The position numbers and the translations under genes are program-made. The notes beneath the pieces were generated by a model that worked only from the letters and a program-made list of their open reading frames with translations, had not been told where the DNA came from and ran no database searches. Positions 15,884 to 23,143 of a stretch of DNA of 64,000 nucleotides are shown piece by piece. This stretch comes from a virus, in the IMG/VR virus record IMGVR_UViG_3300050132_000084, positions 64,001-128,000 of that record. The stretch is one strand, 5' to 3'. The first letter of the stretch is position 1. The number at the start of each line of letters is the position of its first letter.

Positions 15884-16924
15884 ATGTCAAAACAGTATGA
15901 ACTAGTGGTATTCATTTGCCGCTGCCAACCGCTTCACAATGCCCATCTTCGAACGATTCAAAATGCTTTAAAGAAATCAGAACGTGTAGTTGTCATTCTT
16001 GGATCAGCAAACCAACCACGATCTGTAAAGAATCCATTCACAGTAAATGAACGAGCAGAAATGATTCGTCTTGCTGTTGAAGTACATGAATTCCCACGAA
16101 TCAATATTGAATTTGTGGAAGATAATCTATACAATGACTCAGTATGGGCCACTTCAATTCAAGACATCGTAAGACAAATTGCACGGTCTCATGGCTACAA
16201 TAAAATTGGTATCGCTGGATATGTCAAGGATGATTCTTCATATTATCTAAAGATGTTTCCTCAATGGGATTTCATTGAACAACCATTGTATGAACCATTG
16301 AATGCCACAGACATTCGTGAAATGTTTCTTTCACCAAATGTCAACTTCAATTATTTTACTGGTGTTCTGCCAGATGTTGTGATACGATTCTTGAAAATGT
16401 TCAAAGAAGATAATCCGGCATATTGGAATCTTCTTTCCGAAAAGGAATTTATTGATAGTTATAAAAAACAATATGATCAATTCCCATATCCACCAATCTT
16501 TGTTACCACTGATGCAGTAGTGATTCAATCTGGTCATGTACTCATGATCCAGCGTCGTGCAGCACCCGGTAAAGGATTGTGGGCATTGCCCGGTGGTTTC
16601 GTGAATGCTTATACAGATAAGTCCATTGAAGATGCAATGATTCGTGAATTATATGAAGAAACATCATTGAAGGTTCCTGAAAAAGTTGTGCGTGGTTCAA
16701 TCAAGGCAACAAAAGTGTTCGATGCTATTGGTCGTTCTTCACGTGGTCGCACCATAACACATGCATCACTTATTCTGTTTAATGATGGTGAATGGAAGTT
16801 ACCAAAAATTCAGGCAAGTGATGATGCAGCCGATGCAAAATGGATTCCAATTTCAGAATTGAAAGGCACTGAAATATTTGATGATCATCACGAAATAATC
16901 AAAACAATGATTGGAATGATTTAA
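15884..16924 (+). CDS. nadM: Bifunctional NMN adenylyltransferase / Nudix hydrolase (NadM-like)
   Basis: Joins NMN and ATP to NAD+ and carries a Nudix domain expected to hydrolyse ADP-ribose. 346 residues. The N-terminal nucleotidyltransferase domain has CRCQPLHNAHL (the HxxH-type ATP site) and ISTx-like APLNATDIREM near residue 141. The C-terminal Nudix domain has the box GGFVNAYTDKSIEDAMIREL followed by YEE (residues about 240-263). With the NAMPT gene 57 bases downstream it forms a complete nicotinamide-to-NAD+ route. Confidence 0.93.
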   Translation: MSKQYELVVFICRCQPLHNAHLRTIQNALKKSERVVVILGSANQPRSVKNPFTVNERAEMIRLAVEVHEFPRINIEFVEDNLYNDSVWATSIQDIVRQIARSHGYNKIGIAGYVKDDSSYYLKMFPQWDFIEQPLYEPLNATDIREMFLSPNVNFNYFTGVLPDVVIRFLKMFKEDNPAYWNLLSEKEFIDSYKKQYDQFPYPPIFVTTDAVVIQSGHVLMIQRRAAPGKGLWALPGGFVNAYTDKSIEDAMIRELYEETSLKVPEKVVRGSIKATKVFDAIGRSSRGRTITHASLILFNDGEWKLPKIQASDDAADAKWIPISELKGTEIFDDHHEIIKTMIGMI

Positions 16925-16981
16925 AGTGTAGTACAATGCCGATAGACGGCAAATTTTATTAACTGTTAAGGAGTTTAACAA
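16925..16981 (+). promoter_or_regulatory. Structured leader of nadV: terminator-like hairpin plus SD-in-loop hairpin
   Basis: AGTGTAG (16925-16931), TGCCG-ATAGA-CGGCA (16937-16951) followed by ATTTT, then TGTTAA-GGAGT-TTAACA (16964-16980) with GGAG in the loop. It matches the nadM leader in element order, in the ATAGA loop and in the GGAGT loop, although the stems differ. Confidence 0.6.
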
Positions 16982-18451
16982 ATGTTAGAACTAGTAAAAG
17001 CATTCAATTTCATTTTGGCTATCGATTCATACAAAGCTGGACATTGGGAAGAAATGCCAACCAATGTTGAGAAAAGTTATTCGGTTATTGTTCCACGTAA
17101 GCCAAGTAAATACGCCGATGAAATCGTGGCTATGGGCCAAACTTATGTTGGTCACATCATGGCAACGGTTCGTATCACCGAAGATATGATCGATGAAGCA
17201 GAACGTGAAATCAATGAACAAGGATACACATTCAATCGTAAAGGTTGGGAACGTATTGCACGTGACTATGCTGGTCGTTTGCCATTGGCTGTGTATGGTG
17301 TAGAAGAAGGACGTGTAGTGAAGCCACAGACACCAATCCTTGGTATCATCAATACTGACAATCATTCAGCATGGCTACCAGCATCCGTGGAAACATGGAC
17401 ACAAGGAGTCATGCAGAAAATGTCTACCGTGGCTAGTATCTGTCGTGTTTGCCGTATCACATGGGCAAAGTATATCGAAATGACAGGTGCTGATATGGGT
17501 ATGCTTGATTACAAGCAACACAACTTCGGTAATCGTGCAACCACACCAGAAGATGCAATCTATGCTGGTATCGCACATGCTGCATTGTTCCTTGGTAGTG
17601 ATTGCACTGAGGCCAATGGATACATCAAGAAATTGTATAACACCACTCGTTCTTATACTTCATCGGTTGAGGCCACTGAGCATAGTACCATGTGTGCCAA
17701 TTCCGATGCAGTCACTAAGGATGATTCTGGTGCTGCTGCAATGGTCGTAAAGCGTCTAGGCGAAGTTGTAGCACGATCCAAGGATGGTATCGGTATTCCG
17801 GTAATGTCAGCGGTGATTGACACATATGATTCACGCCGTTTCGTTCGTGAGTACATGGGTGTCACACACAAAGAAGAAATCATGAATTCTGGTGGTAAGT
17901 TGGTAGCACGTCCAGATTCTGGTGATGTTCTGATTGAACCTGTAACTGTGGCACTTGACCTGAAGGAAATGTTCGGATATACCACCAATGCAAAGGGATT
18001 TGATACGGTGCACCCATCCGTTGGTGTTCTTCAAGGTGATGGTGTCAATGTATTCTCTGTTGAACCAATACTGAAATCGTTCGTTGATAAAAATCTGTCG
18101 ATGGATAATCTTGTATTAGGCATGGGCCATGGTACAACAAACTTTGGTTCACGTGATGATTTCAGTTTCAGTATGAAAGCAATTGCCGATTATGATGGGC
18201 AATCATGGAAGCGATTGAAGAAGGAACCAAAGACTGATACAAAAAAGGCTTCATTGTCTGGTCTTATTCGCAATGCAGAAATCAATGGTAATCTGTTCAC
18301 ATACGATGCATTGGACAATGGCACTGAATACAATTTCTTCACACCATCAGCAGGATGGCAGTTGTATTCCCAAGATGGATACAAAATTTATCGTACTTCG
18401 TTTGATGATGTTCGTGCACGTGCAACAAAAACAGTAGTAACTATAGTTTAA
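16982..18451 (+). CDS. nadV: Nicotinamide phosphoribosyltransferase (NAMPT / NadV)
   Basis: Makes NMN from nicotinamide and PRPP, the first step of nicotinamide salvage. 489 residues, the usual family size. Signature stretches: AIDSYKAGHWEEMP at the N terminus, YKQHNFGNRATTPEDA (about 178-193), SVEATEHSTMCAN (about 226), PDSGDVLIEP (about 313) and GMGHGTTNFGSRDDFSFSMK (about 380-399). Codon use resembles neighbouring phage genes, so acquisition is not recent. Confidence 0.94.
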   Translation: MLELVKAFNFILAIDSYKAGHWEEMPTNVEKSYSVIVPRKPSKYADEIVAMGQTYVGHIMATVRITEDMIDEAEREINEQGYTFNRKGWERIARDYAGRLPLAVYGVEEGRVVKPQTPILGIINTDNHSAWLPASVETWTQGVMQKMSTVASICRVCRITWAKYIEMTGADMGMLDYKQHNFGNRATTPEDAIYAGIAHAALFLGSDCTEANGYIKKLYNTTRSYTSSVEATEHSTMCANSDAVTKDDSGAAAMVVKRLGEVVARSKDGIGIPVMSAVIDTYDSRRFVREYMGVTHKEEIMNSGGKLVARPDSGDVLIEPVTVALDLKEMFGYTTNAKGFDTVHPSVGVLQGDGVNVFSVEPILKSFVDKNLSMDNLVLGMGHGTTNFGSRDDFSFSMKAIADYDGQSWKRLKKEPKTDTKKASLSGLIRNAEINGNLFTYDALDNGTEYNFFTPSAGWQLYSQDGYKIYRTSFDDVRARATKTVVTIV

Positions 18452-18458
18452 ATAGTCC

Positions 18459-18487
18459 TTGTAGTCCAAGATAAACTATGGTATAAT
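18459..18487 (+). promoter_or_regulatory. sigma70-type promoter, extended -10
   Basis: TTGTAG 18459-18464, 17-base spacer, TGGTATAAT ending 18487. A TCTTGTAGTTTAATCTCTTG repeat-like leader follows. Confidence 0.65.
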
Positions 18488-18540
18488 TATTACGTTGTAC
18501 TGTAGTTTTATCTCTTGTAGTTTAATCTCTTGGGGGGTTT

Positions 18541-18777
18541 ATGAAATTTATTTCAAAAGAATACACAGGGTTGTCCGTATATGTGCCAGATCATGAAGCA
18601 ACAGAATGGTATACAATTTGCACAGAATGGATTGATGAAGCAACAGAAATTGAAGTAGATTTTGAATATGTAGTTGAACCAGTATTCATCCTCGATGTAC
18701 TCAATGGTATCTTTAGTCCAATTGATAAAGAAGCTATCCAATATCAGAACCAAGTCTATAATGATCATGCCGCATGA
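18541..18777 (+). CDS. Acidic hypothetical protein, 78 aa
   Basis: Very acidic (TEWIDEATEIEVDFEYVVEP). Ribosome site GGGGGG. Last codons lie in a 13-base direct repeat (18769-18781 and 18788-18800), the second copy of which holds the next start. Confidence 0.65.
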   Translation: MKFISKEYTGLSVYVPDHEATEWYTICTEWIDEATEIEVDFEYVVEPVFILDVLNGIFSPIDKEAIQYQNQVYNDHAA

Positions 18778-18792
18778 ATTTGGGATGGCCGC

Positions 18793-18957
18793 ATGAATTT
18801 TTATGATGACTTGTCCGAAAACATCCACAAAATTGAAATACATGAAGACTTCATTGATTATGTTGGGGATGTTGATCGTTTTTTGAAAATTGAACGTGAG
18901 TTGCAATGGCAAAAACAGATTGATGCATTGCAACTTAATTCACTAACTTTGAACTAA
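18793..18957 (+). CDS. Acidic hypothetical protein, 54 aa
   Basis: MNFYDDLSENIHKIEIHEDF..., helical and acidic. Its start region duplicates the end of the previous gene (GCCGCATGAATTT), so the ribosome site may have arisen by tandem duplication. Confidence 0.55.
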   Translation: MNFYDDLSENIHKIEIHEDFIDYVGDVDRFLKIERELQWQKQIDALQLNSLTLN

Positions 18958-18962
18958 AAGCC

Positions 18963-19011
18963 AATATGTTACTTGTTATGTCAATATTATGGCATTAACA
19001 GGTAACATATT
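18963..19011 (+). promoter_or_regulatory. Long hairpin before dsbA-like gene
   Basis: AATATGTTACTTGTTA (18963-18978) pairs with 18996-19011 (one G-U); inner ATG/CAT extends it with a bulge. No T-run follows. Could be a processing site or a weak bidirectional terminator. Confidence 0.5.
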
Positions 19012-19034
19012 ACCATTAATTATGAAAGGCAACA

Positions 19035-19331
19035 ATGAGTACAGTACCAAGCAATCCAGAAACACAAAAGAAAATCCGTAATGCACTATCTGAAATCAGT
19101 GATTCATTAACCCGCATTGCAGCAGAGCTGGATTTGATTAAATCCATCATCGATGAAAAATCAGAAGAATTTGAAATTGATAAAAAGATGTTCCGTAAAA
19201 TGGCAAAAACATTCCATAAAGATTCATTCAGTCGTGATGTCGCAGAATCCGAAGAATTTACTACACTTTATGAAACAGTTGTTAAAGTGACAACTGCACC
19301 ACAACAGGGAGATAATGATGAAGAAAATTAA
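19035..19331 (+). CDS. dsbA: DsbA-like double-stranded DNA-binding protein (late transcription accessory)
   Basis: 98 residues. The C-terminal KMFRKMAKTFHKDSFSRD followed by VAESEEFTTLYETVVK closely tracks the end of T4 DsbA (KMFNRLLALYHKDN...EAETEEVVELYDTVF). T4 DsbA binds dsDNA and promotes late promoter use. N-terminal part forms a coiled helix (LTRIAAELDLIKSIIDEKSE). In T4 the gene lies between rnh and 33, as here in order. Confidence 0.75.
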   Translation: MSTVPSNPETQKKIRNALSEISDSLTRIAAELDLIKSIIDEKSEEFEIDKKMFRKMAKTFHKDSFSRDVAESEEFTTLYETVVKVTTAPQQGDNDEEN

Positions 19332-19542
19332 ATTGTTTATTGCACTATGTGCATCAGCAGCAATTGCATCGTGTTCAGTGCAATCTGCATACGCTGATAT
19401 CAATGCATCAAGTACAGTGCAGTTGAAGCCCGGTAAGCATTTGACTCATGTTGCTTTACCGCCTGTCAAACCACTTGATTTGACAAAGTTGAAAGCAAAG
19501 CAGCACGGTAAAAAGAAAGTGAAACATCATCACAAAAAGTAG
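19318..19542 (+). CDS. Small exported lipoprotein with basic tail
   Basis: 74 residues. Signal peptide KKIKLFIALCASAAIASC with possible lipobox IASC (Cys at about residue 19), then a linker and a very basic histidine-lysine tail (HGKKKVKHHHKK). Overlaps the dsbA-like 3' end, preceded by GGGAG. The role is unknown; an envelope-acting function such as exclusion or lysis control is conceivable. Confidence 0.6.
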   Translation: MKKIKLFIALCASAAIASCSVQSAYADINASSTVQLKPGKHLTHVALPPVKPLDLTKLKAKQHGKKKVKHHHKK

Positions 19543-19571
19543 TTGCATTAATCCAGTAGTGTCTGTATAAT
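19543..19571 (+). promoter_or_regulatory. sigma70-type promoter, ATTnTATnG class
   Basis: TTGCAT 19543-19548, 17-base spacer, TATAAT 19566-19571, then GATTGTATTGGAT. Confidence 0.8.
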
Positions 19572-19603
19572 GATTGTATTGGATATACATTATTGGAGAC
19601 AAC

Positions 19604-20092
19604 ATGACTGAACAAGAAATCATTAACACCGTTGAAGAACTCTTGACAACAGCCGCAACTAAGTTTGGTTGGATTGTTAATCAACCGAACCTTGAAATAT
19701 ATTTCTTCAGAAACAAAAAAGCTACTGCTGGTATTTGCAAATCTGATTGTTCGGCTTTAGGATTTAATTTGGATGTAGCAGAGTTGCATCCTACCAAATT
19801 TCGTGATACAATCATTCATGAAGTATCACATTTAATTCAGCTTTCGTGTTACCGTAAAGCAAAGCAGTTTCATGGCCCTGAATTTCGTCGTATTAATGTA
19901 TTGTTGGGTGGTAATGGTTCCACTACATGCACATATCATAAAATTGAAGCTGATATGTCGAAGTATATTGAATACACATGCCCATGTCATGATGAACACT
20001 ATATCAGTAAGATTAAACATGGTAAAATTGTTCGTGGTGAAGCAAACTACCGTTGTTCCAAATGTCATAACCGTATTTTTAAGAAGGATTAA
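19604..20092 (+). CDS. SprT-like zinc metalloprotease
   Basis: 162 residues from ATG 19604 (TTGGAGA upstream). The metal site is IIHEVSHLIQL (HExxH, residues about 67-77), with HGPEF after it supplying the third ligand, and a C-terminal zinc ribbon CPCHDEH...YRCSKCHN. SprT/Spartan-type proteases degrade DNA-bound proteins; phage versions are common and their targets are unknown. Own promoter. Confidence 0.85.
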   Translation: MTEQEIINTVEELLTTAATKFGWIVNQPNLEIYFFRNKKATAGICKSDCSALGFNLDVAELHPTKFRDTIIHEVSHLIQLSCYRKAKQFHGPEFRRINVLLGGNGSTTCTYHKIEADMSKYIEYTCPCHDEHYISKIKHGKIVRGEANYRCSKCHNRIFKKD

Positions 20093-20120
20093 TACCCATC
20101 ATCGAAAAATTTATATTCAT

Positions 20121-20201
20121 ATGAGTATGAAAGATATTCAAAAAGGTCGTAAACAATGGCTACAATGGATGATCAAACATTTTGAATCACAAGGGGAATA
20201 A
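20121..20201 (+). CDS. 26-residue protein, paralog of 33894-33974
   Basis: MSMKDIQKGRKQWLQWMIKH then FESQGE. The second copy at 33.9 kb keeps the GRKQW, MI and HFES core. An acidic-basic amphipathic helix. Ends four bases before DNA ligase. The conserved spacing in two places argues that it is translated. Confidence 0.6.
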   Translation: MSMKDIQKGRKQWLQWMIKHFESQGE

Positions 20202-20204
20202 ACA

Positions 20205-21101
20205 ATGAGTACATTTAAGCCATTATTGGCATATACAATTGAAGATACAAGCAAGATCGAATACCCTGTCTATGTTTCAAAGAAGCTGGATGGTATTCGT
20301 GCAATCGTGATCGATGGTGTAGTATACTCTCGTAGTATGAAGCCAATCCGTAGTAAGGCCGTGCAGGAACTGTTTGGTAAGCCTGAACTCAATGGGTTGG
20401 ATGGTGAACTACTGTATGGTGATTGGAACGCCCATAACGTGTTTAATCTCACTACAACAGCTATCATGGGTACTGATCTGAAAGATGGATTCGATAAGAA
20501 TAGAATTCAATTCGCCGTGTTTGATTATGTGTTGTCAGATGAACCATATTCCAAGCGTCTTGATATCGTAAATCAAATTACTGGTGTTGTAGGTAATCCA
20601 CAAGTTATTCCACTTGATCAATTTGTAGTCAACAATGAAGAAGAATTGCTTTCATTTGAAACTGTTACATTGAATGATGGATATGAAGGTATCATGGCAC
20701 GATCAATTCATGGACGGTATAAGCAAGGTCGTAGCACACAGAAAGAAGGTATCCAAGGAAAACTTAAAAGGTTCTCCGATGGTGAAGCCGAAGTGATTGG
20801 CTTTGAAGAACGTATGCATAATACCAATGAAGCTAAGACAAATGAACTTGGTCGTACACAACGTTCACAAGCACAAGATGGTATGGTTGGTACTGATACA
20901 CTTGGTGCATTGATTTGTACGTATAATGGAATTCAATTTACCATGGGTTCAGGTTTTGACGATGCTGGCCGTCTTGAAGTATGGAATAACAAGGAAAAGT
21001 ATCTTGGAAAATTGGCTAAATTCAAATACTTTGCAATCGGCATGAAGGATAGCTATCGTTTTCCAATCTTTCTTGGATGGCGTGATCAGGATGATCTATG
21101 A
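20205..21101 (+). CDS. ATP-dependent DNA ligase
   Basis: 298 residues, a minimal phage-type ligase. Motif I KKLDGIRAI (AMP-accepting Lys at about residue 27), motif III-like NRIQFAVFDYV (about 104), motif IV-like DGYEGIMAR (about 160) and motif V GIQGKLKRF (about 184), then an OB domain. Seals nicks during replication and recombination. ATGA overlap with the following small gene. Confidence 0.9.
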   Translation: MSTFKPLLAYTIEDTSKIEYPVYVSKKLDGIRAIVIDGVVYSRSMKPIRSKAVQELFGKPELNGLDGELLYGDWNAHNVFNLTTTAIMGTDLKDGFDKNRIQFAVFDYVLSDEPYSKRLDIVNQITGVVGNPQVIPLDQFVVNNEEELLSFETVTLNDGYEGIMARSIHGRYKQGRSTQKEGIQGKLKRFSDGEAEVIGFEERMHNTNEAKTNELGRTQRSQAQDGMVGTDTLGALICTYNGIQFTMGSGFDDAGRLEVWNNKEKYLGKLAKFKYFAIGMKDSYRFPIFLGWRDQDDL

Positions 21102-21235
21102 TTGATAATAAATCATTCAGGGAATTTGCACTATATTGGAATCTTGACCTAAGTTATAATCCGGGTAGCAAGTATTACAACATTCTTATGACCAGATTGG
21201 AATATTATCGATATATTGGCAATATCCCAAACTAA
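21098..21235 (+). CDS. Hypothetical protein, 45 aa
   Basis: MIDNKSFREFALYWNLDLSY..., aromatic-rich. Translationally coupled to the ligase. Unknown. Confidence 0.55.
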   Translation: MIDNKSFREFALYWNLDLSYNPGSKYYNILMTRLEYYRYIGNIPN

Positions 21236-21265
21236 GTATGACACCATAAACCATGAAAGAACAAA

Positions 21266-21520
21266 TTGATCTACGGCTACAAATGTAGGAAATGTCAACA
21301 CACATTCGATAAACATTTATCCATGAAGGACATGAAGGTTCCACTAAGTGAACCATGTCCTGAATGTGGTACTGAAGGTGAAATCGAACGGTATATTACT
21401 GATATGCGAATTGGGGATATTTCAAAAATATATCCACACCGTGCACTTGGTTCGTTCAAAGAAGTTCTCTCTAATATTCATGAACGAACGTACAAGTCAA
21501 CATTGAACCAAAAGTTTTAA
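21266..21520 (+). CDS. FmdB-type zinc-ribbon protein, TTG start
   Basis: 84 residues, beginning at TTG so that MIYGYKCRKCQHTFDKHLSM forms the N terminus as in FmdB-family regulators; the second pair is CPECG near residue 32. Single zinc ribbon with a C-terminal helix. The ribosome site is weak (GAAAGAA). Confidence 0.65.
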   Translation: MIYGYKCRKCQHTFDKHLSMKDMKVPLSEPCPECGTEGEIERYITDMRIGDISKIYPHRALGSFKEVLSNIHERTYKSTLNQKF

Positions 21521-21527
21521 ATAGTTC

Positions 21528-21556
21528 TTGACATCCTTCATTGGATTCAGTATAAT
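21528..21556 (+). promoter_or_regulatory. sigma70-type promoter with palindromic -10
   Basis: TTGACA 21528-21533, 17-base spacer, TATAAT 21551-21556 within TATAATCATTATA, then TCGAGTCC. The stretch to the ribosome site is nearly identical to that at 51069. Confidence 0.85.
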
Positions 21557-21589
21557 CATTATATCGAGTCCAATTAAAAGGAAATTCCC

Positions 21590-22438
21590 ATGCTGATATT
21601 TGAAACCATCGGATACAAAGCACCCTTTAAGTTCCTTGGTATTTTCCAATTGCCGTCAACTTCGTTGTTGGAAGCAAATCCTGATGCATATTACAATGCA
21701 TTGAAAGAGATGCCGTGTTCATGTGGATCATGTGCATATTGTGGCACAGGGATCATTTACAATTACATCATCAAAGATGCTGATGGTCGCAAATTTGCTG
21801 TTGGTTGTGATTGCATCGAACGTATCAGCCAAGAGTTGGTTAGTGAAGCCAAGAAAGCCCGTAAAGAATTAGCTGTTCAGCTTTTGATCAACAAGAAAGC
21901 CGCCGCAACACGCGCACGTCATGATGCAGAACGTGTAAAGAATGGTGGTCTTACTGATGCAGAATTGTACAAGAAAAACAAGGCTGCTGAATGGGAAGTT
22001 CGCCGTGCAGCATTCGAAAACGTACATGGTAACTTGTTTGCTGATGTCCGTGAAACTGGTAGTCAGTTTGGTCTACAAATGATTGAATCGTGCATGGAAT
22101 TTTGTACCATGTCTGATCGCCAAAAAGAAGTATTGGTTCGCATCGTAGCTGACTTTGAACGTAAACAAAATGCATTGAATGAATATTTTGGTAATATTGG
22201 TGATCGTGTTGAAATTAAATTGACTACTGTACGCGAGACACCAATTGAAACACAATTCGGTACATCGTGGATTGTTATTTGTGCTGATGATGAAGGACGC
22301 ACATTCAAGTATTTCGGTAAATCGACTGCAATTCCTAAAGTTAATGAATCTGCTATCGTTAAATTCACTATTGGTGATCATGAAGAATACAACGGTGTCA
22401 AGCAAACTAAAATTTCACGACCAACCAAAGGAAAATAA
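21590..22438 (+). CDS. Zinc-finger phage protein of unknown function, 282 aa
   Basis: N-terminal cysteine cluster (CSCGSCAYCG near residue 43, VGCDCIERI near residue 72), a lysine- and alanine-rich helical middle (KKARKELAVQLLINKKAAAT), and a C-terminal beta domain. Such proteins occur in many large phages without assigned role; nucleic-acid binding is likely from the composition. Strong promoter and ribosome site AAAGGAAA. Confidence 0.65.
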   Translation: MLIFETIGYKAPFKFLGIFQLPSTSLLEANPDAYYNALKEMPCSCGSCAYCGTGIIYNYIIKDADGRKFAVGCDCIERISQELVSEAKKARKELAVQLLINKKAAATRARHDAERVKNGGLTDAELYKKNKAAEWEVRRAAFENVHGNLFADVRETGSQFGLQMIESCMEFCTMSDRQKEVLVRIVADFERKQNALNEYFGNIGDRVEIKLTTVRETPIETQFGTSWIVICADDEGRTFKYFGKSTAIPKVNESAIVKFTIGDHEEYNGVKQTKISRPTKGK

Positions 22439-22529
22439 CCATCAAAATAATAAGCACATAAAGAATCTTGTTGATGTACTCCAATATAAATCATATTTGT
22501 AATTAAATTGGTAGTCTTGTAAATAATGT

Positions 22530-22537
22530 TATAAATA
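22530..22537 (+). promoter_or_regulatory. T4-late-like promoter (TATAAATA)
   Basis: Exact TATAAATA about 95 bases before the lysozyme start, without a -35. Matches the T4 late -10 box and fits late expression of the lysozyme group. Confidence 0.7.
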
Positions 22538-22549
22538 GTCATTGCTGAT

Positions 22550-22577
22550 CATGTGGGTTTTCGCGAACCGCGACATG
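22550..22577 (+). promoter_or_regulatory. Hairpin at the 5' end of the late lysozyme transcript
   Basis: CATGT pairs with ACATG and GGTT with AACC around TTCGCG, just downstream of the late box. May protect the transcript 5' end. Confidence 0.5.
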
Positions 22578-22627
22578 AACGAACATAGATGTCCGTAATA
22601 ATACTTATACAAATGGAAATGTCGCCA

Positions 22628-23143
22628 ATGAATATTCAACAAGGAATTAACTTAATAAAGCAATTTGAGGGATTAGAATTGACAGCATATGCAGACAAAG
22701 TAAATGCTGATGGGTTGCCAGTAACGATAGGATATGGAACCACTAATGCAGTTTTGCCTAGTGGTACATCATTCAAATTAGGCGACACAATAACTGCAAA
22801 TACAGCAGAATCGTGGTTATGTATGGAAGTAACCAATCATATTTGCCCATCAATTGATAAATTAGTCAACATAGTGTTATCAGATGGACAATATGGTGCA
22901 TTGATAGATTTGTGCTACAATGAAGGATTAGGAACATTACAGCATTCAGACATATTGAAATATATCAATAATGGTGATATCCCGAATGCACAATTAGAAT
23001 TACTTCACTATGATAAGGCCGGTGGACAAGATAATCGTGGTATCCTGCGTAGACGATTAGCTGAAGCTGTCATGTTTGGGCCACTATCACGTGATGAACT
23101 AATTTCACAAGCACTTAGTGGATATGACCCGGAGATTGCATGA
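22628..23143 (+). CDS. T4-type lysozyme (glycoside hydrolase 24 endolysin)
   Basis: 171 residues. Cleaves the peptidoglycan glycan chain after holin opens the membrane. Catalytic Glu in KQFEG with Asp nine residues later (TAYAD), then VTIGYGT supplying Thr; the loop between Asp and Thr is four residues longer than in T4 lysozyme. No signal peptide when started at ATG 22628 (GGAAA upstream), so it needs a holin. Overlaps the next gene by ATGA. Confidence 0.9.
   Translation: MNIQQGINLIKQFEGLELTAYADKVNADGLPVTIGYGTTNAVLPSGTSFKLGDTITANTAESWLCMEVTNHICPSIDKLVNIVLSDGQYGALIDLCYNEGLGTLQHSDILKYINNGDIPNAQLELLHYDKAGGQDNRGILRRRLAEAVMFGPLSRDELISQALSGYDPEIA

Noticed and set aside
15839-16957. Reading the hairpins before the NAD+ genes as plain terminators only
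   Set aside because: A terminator role is possible for the first hairpin, but the shared second hairpin with the ribosome site in its loop is not explained by termination.
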